A DNA stretch of 18,099 nt, taken from positions 1-18,099 of the forward strand of contig JAISYA010000042.1 of the NCBI GenBank assembly GCA_031270205.1, read 5' to 3'. The notes under the pieces were generated by a model, which searched no databases, had not been told where the DNA came from, and worked only from the letters and a program-made list of their open reading frames with translations. A program made the position numbers and the translations under genes. Source of the stretch: Treponema sp. (GTDB lineage Bacteria; Spirochaetota; Spirochaetia; Treponematales; Breznakiellaceae). Below, piece by piece: positions 6,635-14,418 of the stretch (its first letter is position 1; each line of letters opens with the position of its first letter).

Positions 6635-7546
6635 ATGCTGAAACCGAACAGACCGGCAATTATTATCTTTCTTGCACCGGCGGCGCTGTGTTATGCGCTG
6701 GTGTTTCTGTACCCGACCCTCCGAACCACGGTGATGAGTTTTTTCGCCGTGGAGAGCGTTTCCGATTCAATCGCGACATGGACTTTTAACGGCCTGGGGA
6801 ATTACCGGAAACTTTTTTCCACGACGATTTTTCTCCAGTCGCTGAAAAATATAGGCCGCACTTGGTTTGCCGGCGGCTGCGGCGTGATGTTTACGGCCCT
6901 GGTTTTCGCCGTAGCCCTGACCGGCGGCATGAAAGGAACCAAATTTTTCCGCAGCGCGATTTACCTTCCCAATGTGGTGAGCGCCGTGGCTATGGGAACT
7001 ATGTGGATCAACTACGTATACAATTCGGATTACGGCCTGCTGCACAATGTTTTTTCCGCGCTGGGCCTCAAGGCGGCAAGCGCTACGCTCTGGACCGCGC
7101 CGGGCCTGCTCTTCTGGAGCATGCTCACCGCTTACTGTTTCGGCATGGTAGGCTACCACATGCTGATCTTTATCAGCGGCATTGAACAGATCCCCAGGGA
7201 CTATTACGAAGCCGCCCTGCTTGAGGGGGCCAACATTTTTCAGCGTTTTGTGCACGTAACGATTCCCAATATGCGGGGCGTTATGCGCACCAATATCGTG
7301 ATGTGGACGGTATTCACCGTCGGCTTTTTTGTCTGGGGCCAGCTCTTTAGTCCGGTGAACCTTTCCAACGACACGGTGGCTCCCATGAACTACATGTATG
7401 AGCTGGTGTTCGGCTCTTCTTCGTCGGCCACTACGGTACGGGATACCGGCGCCGGCGCCGCCATCGGCGTGATTCTCATGCTGATGGTTATCGTCGTTTT
7501 CTTTGCCACCGTTCTAGTGGTCCGCAACGACGACGCGGAGGTCTAA
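6635..7546 (+). CDS. CUT1 sugar ABC transporter permease, MalF/UgpA type
   Basis: This 303-residue inner-membrane protein is one half of the transport channel and pairs with the product of the next gene. It has about six hydrophobic segments, the first at residues 8-27. The cytoplasmic EAA loop that docks the ATPase is at about 191-211 and begins YEAALLEGAN. It lacks the long N-terminal extension of E. coli MalF, as is usual for MsmF/UgpA-like proteins. A very strong ribosome-binding site, AAGGAGGT, lies at 6623-6630, four bases before ATG 6635. The stop codon TAA (7544-7546) is followed immediately by the ATG of the next gene, indicating translational coupling. Confidence 0.93.
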   Translation: MLKPNRPAIIIFLAPAALCYALVFLYPTLRTTVMSFFAVESVSDSIATWTFNGLGNYRKLFSTTIFLQSLKNIGRTWFAGGCGVMFTALVFAVALTGGMKGTKFFRSAIYLPNVVSAVAMGTMWINYVYNSDYGLLHNVFSALGLKAASATLWTAPGLLFWSMLTAYCFGMVGYHMLIFISGIEQIPRDYYEAALLEGANIFQRFVHVTIPNMRGVMRTNIVMWTVFTVGFFVWGQLFSPVNLSNDTVAPMNYMYELVFGSSSSATTVRDTGAGAAIGVILMLMVIVVFFATVLVVRNDDAEV

Positions 7547-8401
7547 ATGACGGGTAACAGTGTTTTGAACAGGCAAAGATTTTTGTCGGTACTGGGATAC
7601 ATTCCGGTTCTGGCCTGGGTGATATTTACCTTTGTACTTATAGGATGGGTCTTCTTCGCTTCCCTTTCAACCTCAAATGAAATTTTTTCCGCCCACATGT
7701 TCAAGTTTGAAAGCGGGTTTCATTTTGAAAATTATGTGAAAGCATGGAAAACCCAGCGGGTCTCGGTGTTTTTTATGAATTCACTTTTATATACGGTGGT
7801 TTCCTGTACGGCGATAATCCTCATCGCATCCCCGGCGGCTTATGCCCTGGCCCGTTACCGCTTTCCCGGCAACATGCTGATTCAGAACATGTTTGCCGCG
7901 GCGCTGGGTATCCCGGTTATTATGATCATTATGCCGCTGTTCGGCATTGTGTCGGCGCTGCGGCTCACCAACAACCGCTTTGTGCTGATGTTTTTGTACA
8001 CGGCCATAAACGTGCCTTTCGCGATTTTTTTCATGCTGGCCTTTTTCAGGAATTTGAGTTTTACCTACGAGGAAGCGGCGGCCATTGACGGCTGTCCGCC
8101 CGTCAGCGCCTTTTGGAAAATTATGCTGCCCCTCGCCCAGCCGGGCCTCGTAACGCTTACGATTTTTAATTTTATCACCATCTGGAACGAATATTTTATG
8201 TCCCTGATCTTCGCTAACCGGACCAATGTCCGGCCCGTGGCTGTCGGCCTGTACAACATGATCCAGTCCATGCGTTATACCGGAGACTGGGGCGGCATGT
8301 TCGCCAGCGTGGTCATCGTGTTCCTGCCGACTTTTGTTCTGTATATCTTCCTCTCCGACAAAATCATCAAAGGCGTAACCGCCGGCGCGATCAAAGGCTG
8401 A
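7547..8401 (+). CDS. CUT1 sugar ABC transporter permease, MalG/UgpE type
   Basis: This 284-residue protein is the second half of the channel. It has about six hydrophobic segments beginning at residues 18-38. The EAA loop is at about 174-200 (YEEAAAIDGCPP, then IMLPLAQPG), and the C-terminus ends SDKIIKGVTAGAIKG, which is characteristic of MalG-type permeases. The ATG directly abuts the stop of the preceding gene, with GGAG at 7537-7540 as ribosome-binding site. No CUT1-type ATPase gene (MsmK/UgpC/MalK) is found in the window, so the transporter must borrow one encoded elsewhere, as many Gram-positive and spirochaete CUT1 systems do. Confidence 0.93.
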   Translation: MTGNSVLNRQRFLSVLGYIPVLAWVIFTFVLIGWVFFASLSTSNEIFSAHMFKFESGFHFENYVKAWKTQRVSVFFMNSLLYTVVSCTAIILIASPAAYALARYRFPGNMLIQNMFAAALGIPVIMIIMPLFGIVSALRLTNNRFVLMFLYTAINVPFAIFFMLAFFRNLSFTYEEAAAIDGCPPVSAFWKIMLPLAQPGLVTLTIFNFITIWNEYFMSLIFANRTNVRPVAVGLYNMIQSMRYTGDWGGMFASVVIVFLPTFVLYIFLSDKIIKGVTAGAIKG

Positions 8402-8402
8402 A

Positions 8403-10469
8403 GTGGGAACCTCCTCCGTCAGCCGGGGCAGGCTGCTTCTGAAAGGATCGCCCCTTGCGGACAGCGGCGTTTTCGGTGCGGAAAATCCCCAGCCTTTTTT
8501 CAGGCAGCCTGACCTTGCCGTAAGCGGCGGGCCGGATTTTCCGCAAAACAAATATCACAGTTTCGGCAGGGAGACCGGCTTCAGGGCGCTGCCCTATACC
8601 ATGCAGGACCGCTACAACCGGAAGCTTGCGGACATGGAATTCCCTTCGCTGGTAATGGAAAATGATTTTTTACGGGCCGAATTTATCCCCGCCCTGGGAG
8701 GGAGGCTCTGGTCCCTCTTCGACAAAGAGTGCAACAGGGATGTACTCTACCGCAATCCGGTATTCAGGCCGGCGAACCTGGCCATTCGGGACGCCTGGTT
8801 TTCAGGGGGAATTGAATGGAACATCGGCCGCCTGGGGCACGCGGCGCATACCTGTTCCCCGGTTTTTGCCGGTGTATTCAAAGCGGGGGGAGAGACGGTC
8901 CTGCGCCTTTGGGAATTCGAGCGGCAGACCCGTCTGTTCTGGCGGATCGAATGCACCCTTCCCGATAATTCCCCGGCGCTTTTCGTTTATACCCGCATCG
9001 AAAATCCCGATGGCAAAGCCAAGCCTCTGTACTGGTGGACCAACGCGGCCATTCCCCAGACGCGGGGCCTGCGGGTTTTCAGCGCCTCCGACGAAGTTAT
9101 CTACATTGTTCCCGGTACGGGAGAAATCAAAACCATGGACTATGGCCGCCTGCCCGATCTGCCGCTCCTCGCAGGCAGGGACGCAAGCTATCCGGCCTTA
9201 TTCGATTATTCCAACGAGTATTTTTTTCAGAATGACCGCCCCCGCGGCCTGAATTTACCCTGGGAAAGCGCCGTCTACGAGGACGGTTACGCCTATGGGG
9301 AAATGTCGACAGCGCCCCTTGTATACCGGAAAATGTTTTGCTGGGGAAACGGCCGGGGCGGACGGCGCTGGCAAGATTTTCTTTCACTGCCCGGACAGGA
9401 GTATCTGGAAGTCCAGGCGGGCCTGGCCCCGACCCAGCTTCATACGGCGGACATTGACGCCAATGGAACCGTTGACTGGGCGCAGGCTTTTACCGCTTTT
9501 CAGACGGACCCCCAGCGGGCCCATCAAAGCGATTACGCGGCGGCGGCGGGGTATGTTGAGGAGCGCCTGCTACGGCATCTTGCCCCCGTAGTTTTGGAAC
9601 AGGCCCTGCAGGCGGCGCGTTCCCGCGCCGGCGCGGAGGCGGAGATTCTCTGCCGGGGAAGCGGCTGGGGCGCGCTGGAACGCCGCCTGTCGAAAAAACA
9701 AACCGGTCTCTCCTTTCCCGATGAATCCATCGGTAAGGCCGAAGCGCCCTGGGCCGAACTGCATAAAACCGGCGCGCTTCCCCCCCGGACAGCGGAGGCG
9801 GGACCGGGAACTTTTGTTGTTGATGAAAACTGGGATGCCCTCCTTGCGGCAAGCCCTCCGAGGGAGGGAGACTGGCTCACTCCCTATCATCGGGGGATCA
9901 TCGCCTTTGAGCGGGGGGATACCGCAAAGGCGCGCGCTTTTTGGGAGGAGTCCCTCAATAAAACGGAAAATCCCTGGGCCTGCCGGAATCTCGCGCTGGC
10001 CTCGCTCAGGGAAGGAAAGCCCCGGGCGGCGCTGGATTACTACCGGCGCGCCCTCCGGTTGCCCGGCGGGGAAGAGCGGTCTTTCGCTGAGGAGTATATT
10101 CCCCTCCTTTTGGACACGGGCCGGGAAGAGGAAGCGGCCGCCGGGCTTGAGCAATATATCCGCCGCTCGTCTCTTGAAGCCCTGTCCCTTCCCCTTATAA
10201 ACGCCGCCGCCCGAATCGCCTTAAGGCGCGGGGATGAAGAGCGCCTGGACCATATCTTTTCCCTTGAGCCGGCCCATATCAGGGAAGGCGATACCGCGCT
10301 CCTCGATATATGGACCGAACGGGAAATCCGGCGGCTTTGTGAAAAAGGCGCGCCCCGCCCCTCGGCGGAGGAACATGTCCGAAAGGCATTGGCCGAAGGC
10401 TCTCTCGTTCCGCCCGCGGGGATTGACTTCCGTATGTATGCGCTTCACTGCGCGAAGCGCCGGATTTAA
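8403..10469 (+). CDS. DUF5107 protein: mutarotase-like N-terminal half and TPR-like C-terminal half
   Basis: This 688-residue protein has no signal peptide and should be cytoplasmic. Residues about 45-370 match what I know of DUF5107, whose fold resembles the galactose-mutarotase/carbohydrate-binding supersandwich: ALGGRLWSLFDKE (97-109), LYRNPVFRPANLA (115-127), a conserved block FSGGIEWNIGRLGH (133-146) and LYWWTNAAIP (209-218). Residues about 490-620 are helical and contain repeats of TPR character (YHRGIIAFERGDTAKA, 495-510, and the parallel segment near 530-550). Known DUF5107 proteins are often around 1000 residues, so this is a short version. The GTG start at 8403 has AAAGG (8393-8397) before it and lies one base after the permease stop, so it is clearly the last gene of the transporter operon. 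Its position where a sugar-cleaving enzyme is expected suggests a role in processing the imported glycan. The biochemical function is unknown. Confidence 0.8.
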   Translation: MGTSSVSRGRLLLKGSPLADSGVFGAENPQPFFRQPDLAVSGGPDFPQNKYHSFGRETGFRALPYTMQDRYNRKLADMEFPSLVMENDFLRAEFIPALGGRLWSLFDKECNRDVLYRNPVFRPANLAIRDAWFSGGIEWNIGRLGHAAHTCSPVFAGVFKAGGETVLRLWEFERQTRLFWRIECTLPDNSPALFVYTRIENPDGKAKPLYWWTNAAIPQTRGLRVFSASDEVIYIVPGTGEIKTMDYGRLPDLPLLAGRDASYPALFDYSNEYFFQNDRPRGLNLPWESAVYEDGYAYGEMSTAPLVYRKMFCWGNGRGGRRWQDFLSLPGQEYLEVQAGLAPTQLHTADIDANGTVDWAQAFTAFQTDPQRAHQSDYAAAAGYVEERLLRHLAPVVLEQALQAARSRAGAEAEILCRGSGWGALERRLSKKQTGLSFPDESIGKAEAPWAELHKTGALPPRTAEAGPGTFVVDENWDALLAASPPREGDWLTPYHRGIIAFERGDTAKARAFWEESLNKTENPWACRNLALASLREGKPRAALDYYRRALRLPGGEERSFAEEYIPLLLDTGREEEAAAGLEQYIRRSSLEALSLPLINAAARIALRRGDEERLDHIFSLEPAHIREGDTALLDIWTEREIRRLCEKGAPRPSAEEHVRKALAEGSLVPPAGIDFRMYALHCAKRRI

Positions 10470-10573
10470 GGAACTGTTCTTCTTGAATACAGGCTCTTAA
10501 GGAAATTTTAGAAAGTGAAATCGGACCAGAAGTCCGCGTAAATGCGTTTGCCCTGCTTTGCGGTTCTTGTTGC

Positions 10574-10602
10574 TTTTCAAAATCGCCAAAAAATCATATT
10601 AT
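10574..10602 (+). promoter_or_regulatory. Promoter of the topology cluster, placed for a leaderless transcript
   Basis: TTTTCA (10574-10579) as -35 and TATTAT (10597-10602, five of six consensus bases) as -10 are separated by exactly 17 bases. The predicted transcription start, 6-7 bases after the -10 box, falls on or beside the ATG at 10609. No Shine-Dalgarno sequence precedes that ATG. The upstream spacer (10470-10573) otherwise holds only a small CGGAC/GTCCG hairpin at 10522-10536. Confidence 0.5.
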
Positions 10603-10608
10603 TAAATC

Positions 10609-11742
10609 ATGGATGATCGAAAAAAACAGATTGAAGAACTGGAAAAAACCAAGCGGGAAAACGCGGCCGCCCTGGATTCCCTTTTGGAACGTTTCGGCGA
10701 GAGCCTGTTAAGCCGTCTCGGGGAACAGGAGCCGGATGTTGACGGGGCCGTTTCAGGGGAAGAAACGGAATACCGCCGCCTGCGGAAAGAAATCGCCGAT
10801 TCAGAAGCGGCGATACTAAACGCGGAGGAAATGATCCGGCGCTTGAAGGAGCTGGAGGAACAAATAGAGCTGAAAGAGCGGGAGGACGGCGAGCGGGCGA
10901 AGAACCTGGCCGGCGTGTACGCTAGACTGGGTAAAGCGCTCTTCGGCCTCGCCGGAGACGGCGCTTACGGGGAATATACCGCGCCCTCCCGCGAACAGGC
11001 GGAGGCCCTCGTTACCAAGATCCGTTCCCTGGAGGAACGGCTGACGGAACTGGAACAAAAAGAGGGGAGCAACGTGTTTGCCTGGATCGGCAAAGGCGCC
11101 CAAGGGCTGGTAGTGCGCTCCTTTCTGATCAAGGCCCGGGACAACCTTGAGCAGCTCTACCGCTCCACCGGCGAACGCTGTAGCCGTCGGGACAATCCGG
11201 CGTACGGGGCCGTCCCGCCTGAAATTACCGGCCTGCTTACCGAGATAGAACAGTCGAGGGAAGCGGCCCGCTCCCTGTCCGCGGATTTGGCAAAACTCAG
11301 GGAGGAGCGGCGCGGAATCTCCGAACGCTTCGGCGCGGAAGGCGGCCCTCTGAAGCACATTCAAACGCTGAAAAACCGCATCGCCTCCGCGCGGGAGGAA
11401 CTGCGGGTCCTGTACCGCCTCTTCGGTGCGCGCGCCGCTTCGCTCAAAGAAGCGGAAGGGGCGGACAGAAGCCTTGTCGACGCCCTTATCACCGGCGACG
11501 ACAGTTCCTTTCTTGATGAGGCCGGGCGCATCAACCGGGCGACAGAGGACGCCGTTGTGGCGATTGAAAAACTCCGCGCCTCCATTGCCATTGACGATGA
11601 ACAGGCGAAGATCGAGAAATACCGCAAGCTGATTGAGCGTAAAAGGGATCGAATCGCCGAGGCTGAAAAAGACATCGCGGAATTTAACGGCAGCATTCAT
11701 GAAGCCGAAAAGTATATAGTGGAATTGCGGAAACTATTATAG
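10609..11742 (+). CDS. Soluble coiled-coil protein of unknown function
   Basis: I do not recognise this 377-residue protein as a named family. It has no signal peptide or membrane segment, so it is predicted cytoplasmic. It is rich in Glu, Lys, Arg and Leu. Coiled-coil-like heptad stretches cover roughly residues 1-37, 52-105, 128-152, 207-275 and 312-377. A less charged central segment follows KEGSNVFAWIGKGAQG (151-166) and may form a short globular or hairpin element. There is no Walker motif, so it is not an SMC ATPase. It is 48 bases upstream of parE, with no terminator between them, so cotranscription with the topoisomerase genes is likely. That context suggests a structural or adaptor role in chromosome organisation or segregation, but this is inference. 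The start at 10609 lacks a Shine-Dalgarno sequence and may be translated leaderless. Confidence 0.75.
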   Translation: MDDRKKQIEELEKTKRENAAALDSLLERFGESLLSRLGEQEPDVDGAVSGEETEYRRLRKEIADSEAAILNAEEMIRRLKELEEQIELKEREDGERAKNLAGVYARLGKALFGLAGDGAYGEYTAPSREQAEALVTKIRSLEERLTELEQKEGSNVFAWIGKGAQGLVVRSFLIKARDNLEQLYRSTGERCSRRDNPAYGAVPPEITGLLTEIEQSREAARSLSADLAKLREERRGISERFGAEGGPLKHIQTLKNRIASAREELRVLYRLFGARAASLKEAEGADRSLVDALITGDDSSFLDEAGRINRATEDAVVAIEKLRASIAIDDEQAKIEKYRKLIERKRDRIAEAEKDIAEFNGSIHEAEKYIVELRKLL

Positions 11743-11790
11743 GGGAGGGTCGTTTCCAGGCTCTGATATTGGGAACAACTTACGATTTGT

Positions 11791-13833
11791 ATGGCAGGGA
11801 AAACAGAAGGGAAAAAAACGTCCAGGGTCAAAGGCGCGGCCGCCGGGGGCGCCGCCAAAAACGCGCCGGTAACGGGGAAAGGGGCGCTGGCCAAAGCGCA
11901 GGCGGCAAAGGCAAAGCCTGCAAGCGGTAAAACAGTGCGGCCTCAGGCGGCGGTAAAGGCAAAGCCGGAGAGCGGCAAAGCCGCGCAGTCCCCGGCGGCA
12001 AAAGCCGTTGACGCCGGAGGACGCGCGGGAACCGGGGTGTACGACGAATCAAAAATCAAAACCCTTTCCTCGCTGGAACACATCCGCCTGCGGACCGGTA
12101 TGTACATCGGCAGGCTCGGCGACGGTTCAAACCCCGACGACGGAATCTACGTACTCCTCAAGGAAGTGATTGACAACGGCATCGACGAATTCATCATGGG
12201 TAACGGCAAGATTATCGACGTGTCGGTAAAAGACGGGACCGCCAAGATCCGCGACTACGGCCGGGGTATTCCTTTGGGAAAACTCGTCGAGTGCATTTCT
12301 GTGATCAACACCGGCGCGAAATATAACGACGATGTGTTTCAGTTTTCCGTGGGGCTCAACGGCGTGGGATCCAAAGCGGTGAACGCCCTGTCGGTCTACT
12401 TTCGGGCGGTCACCATCCGGGGCGGCGAATACGCCGAGGCGGTTTTTGAGCGGGGCAAACTCAAGAGCGAGCGCAAGGGAAAACTGAAAGACAAACAGAA
12501 AGACGGCACTTACATTGAGTTCACCCCCGATCCGGAAATATTCACCGATTACCAGTTCAATCTTGAATTCATTGAAAAGCGGATTCAGAATTACGCGTAT
12601 CTTAACGCGGGTCTTACCCTTTCGCTGAACGGCAGGCAGTATGTGTCAAAGCGGGGGCTGTACGATCTGTTATACGAAGAAACCGGCGAGGACTGCCTGT
12701 ACCCCATGGGTTATTACAAAGGCGAGCATATTGAATTCGCCTTTACCCATACCAACAATTACGGCGAGGAATATTTTTCCTTTGTGAACGGCCAGTTCAC
12801 CAGCGACGGCGGCACGCATCTTTCCGCTTTCAAGGAAGGTTTTCTTAAAGGTATTCAGACCTACTTCAAAAAAGACTACCGTAGCGAGGACATCCGTGAA
12901 GGGGCCACCGCGGTGGTGGCGATAAAACTCAAGAACCCGGTATTTGAAAGCCAGACCAAAAATAAACTGGGCAATTCCGACATCCGTACGTGGATTGTGC
13001 AGGAAGTGCGGAACGCCGTTGAGGACTGGCTTCACAAAAACCAGGAAGCGGGAAAAAAACTCGAACAGAAGATTCTTTCCAACGAGAGCCTGCGCACCGA
13101 GCTTAACGCGGTTAAAAAAGAAGCGCGGGAGGCCGCCAAAAAAATCACCCTCAAAATACCCAAGCTGAAAGACTGCAAGTACCACCTTGAAGACGGCCTC
13201 CTGGGGGCCGAGTCCACGATTTTTATCACCGAGGGCGATTCCGCAGCCGGTTCGCTTGTCTCAAGCCGAGACGTAATGACCCACGCGATCTTCGCCCTGC
13301 GGGGCAAGGTGGAAAACATGTACGGCAAAAAACGCGCCTCGATCTACAAGAACGAGGAACTCTACAATATGATGATGGCCCTGGGCATAGAGAACGATGT
13401 CGAAGGCCTCCGTTACGCGAAGATTGTTATTGCCACCGACGCCGATTTTGACGGCTTCCACATCCGCAACCTGCTTCTCACTTTCTTCCTTTCCTTTTTT
13501 GAGGAACTGGTAACCGCGGGCCGGGTTTTCATTCTGGAAACGCCCCTGTTCCGGGTGCGTACCCCAAAAGAAACCCGCTACTGCTACACCGAAAAAGAGC
13601 GGGACGAGGCCGTGGCCGCCCTGGGCGCCCAGAGCGAAGTGACCCGCTTCAAAGGCCTGGGTGAAATCAGCCCCAAGGAATTCGGCCGGTTCATCGGCGC
13701 GGACATGCGCCTGGTGCCGGTGTCGGTTAACACTCTCAAGGCCGTTCCCCAGGTACTCACCTTCTACATGGGCAAAAACACGCCGGAGCGCCGGGAATAT
13801 ATTATGAAGAATTTAATTGAAGACGCAGGATGA
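11791..13833 (+). CDS. parE: Type IIA topoisomerase ATPase subunit, ParE/GyrB-like, with Lys/Ala-rich N-terminal tail
   Basis: This 680-residue subunit binds and hydrolyses ATP to drive strand passage by topoisomerase IV, with the ParC-type partner encoded at 14419. The GHKL ATPase domain begins near residue 90 with SSLEHIRLRTGMYIG (93-107), then KEVIDNGIDE (124-133, catalytic E125 and metal-binding N129), DYGRGIP (155-161) and GLNGVGSKAVNAL (188-200). The TOPRIM domain has EGDSAAG (481-487) and ATDADFDGFHIRN (548-560), and RFKGLGE (619-625) follows. Removing the tail leaves about 600 residues, the usual core size. Residues 1-80 are a low-complexity Lys/Ala/Gly/Pro tail in which KAKPxSGK occurs twice (41-47, 57-63). 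No good Shine-Dalgarno sequence precedes ATG 11791; the next in-frame start, GTG 12037, would remove exactly the tail but also lacks one. Pairing with a ParC without a GyrA-box favours topoisomerase IV over gyrase. Confidence 0.88.
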   Translation: MAGKTEGKKTSRVKGAAAGGAAKNAPVTGKGALAKAQAAKAKPASGKTVRPQAAVKAKPESGKAAQSPAAKAVDAGGRAGTGVYDESKIKTLSSLEHIRLRTGMYIGRLGDGSNPDDGIYVLLKEVIDNGIDEFIMGNGKIIDVSVKDGTAKIRDYGRGIPLGKLVECISVINTGAKYNDDVFQFSVGLNGVGSKAVNALSVYFRAVTIRGGEYAEAVFERGKLKSERKGKLKDKQKDGTYIEFTPDPEIFTDYQFNLEFIEKRIQNYAYLNAGLTLSLNGRQYVSKRGLYDLLYEETGEDCLYPMGYYKGEHIEFAFTHTNNYGEEYFSFVNGQFTSDGGTHLSAFKEGFLKGIQTYFKKDYRSEDIREGATAVVAIKLKNPVFESQTKNKLGNSDIRTWIVQEVRNAVEDWLHKNQEAGKKLEQKILSNESLRTELNAVKKEAREAAKKITLKIPKLKDCKYHLEDGLLGAESTIFITEGDSAAGSLVSSRDVMTHAIFALRGKVENMYGKKRASIYKNEELYNMMMALGIENDVEGLRYAKIVIATDADFDGFHIRNLLLTFFLSFFEELVTAGRVFILETPLFRVRTPKETRYCYTEKERDEAVAALGAQSEVTRFKGLGEISPKEFGRFIGADMRLVPVSVNTLKAVPQVLTFYMGKNTPERREYIMKNLIEDAG

Positions 13834-13852
13834 TGAAAATAAGGAGGTTTCT

Positions 13853-14374
13853 ATGACCAGCGATGTTTTTACCCTTTTGGCGAAGTACAACCGGGGAGTC
13901 AATGAAAAAATGAACGGCTATATACAGGGCCTCAGTGATGGGGAATGGAAACGGGAATTCCAGGGCTATTTCTCTTCGGTCCGTTCCCTCTGTTCTCACC
14001 TGTATATCAGTGACTTCAACTGGCTCAAGCGCTTTGGCGGCGTTAAAACATTCAGCGCCCTGAAGGATCCTCTTTTTGAAAAGACCTTCATGTTTACCGA
14101 CAGCCTTTTCTCCAACAAAGAAGAATACCTCTCGAAGCGGCCTGAACTGGACGGGAAACTTACCGCTCTTGCGGGGGAAATAACAGACGGAGACCTTTCC
14201 AAAACAGTCAAATACTCCAATTACCGGGGAGAGGTGATTGAAAAAGAATTCGAGATACTCCTGATGCAGATGTTTAATCACGAGACCCACCACCGAGGCA
14301 TGATTTCCCTCTACCTTGAATTCCTGGGCCGGGAAAACGACTTCAGCGCGGTCATGCCGATTGTGTGTGATTAA
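13853..14374 (+). CDS. DinB-fold four-helix metalloprotein
   Basis: This 173-residue cytoplasmic protein fits the DinB/YfiT-like superfamily of metal-binding four-helix bundles. The expected histidine triad is visible: H49 in LCSHLYISD, and H143 and H147 in the motif NHETHHRG (142-149). The spacing and the NHxxHHRG form are typical. Members act as thiol-dependent transferases or damage-inducible proteins of unclear role; the substrate cannot be told here. The ATG at 13853 is chosen over the in-frame ATG at 13817 because AAGGAGG (13841-13847) lies 5 bases before it. The gene sits 19 bases after parE and 44 bases before parC, so it is embedded in the topoisomerase operon. A link to DNA damage or topology is tempting but unproven; it may be a passenger. 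Confidence 0.85.
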   Translation: MTSDVFTLLAKYNRGVNEKMNGYIQGLSDGEWKREFQGYFSSVRSLCSHLYISDFNWLKRFGGVKTFSALKDPLFEKTFMFTDSLFSNKEEYLSKRPELDGKLTALAGEITDGDLSKTVKYSNYRGEVIEKEFEILLMQMFNHETHHRGMISLYLEFLGRENDFSAVMPIVCD

Positions 14375-14418
14375 CCGGCGGCCCGCATCCGAACAGTTTT
14401 GTATAGGGGACGGTATTT

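Noticed and set aside
10440..10460. GCGCTTC/GAAGCGC hairpin at the end of the DUF5107 gene as a terminator
   Set aside because: It lies within the coding frame and is not followed by a T run; it may be chance in GC-rich coding sequence.
13817..13852. Upstream ATG at 13817 as start of the DinB-like protein
   Set aside because: It would overlap parE and place AAGGAGG inside the coding frame; ATG 13853 has ideal spacing to that site.
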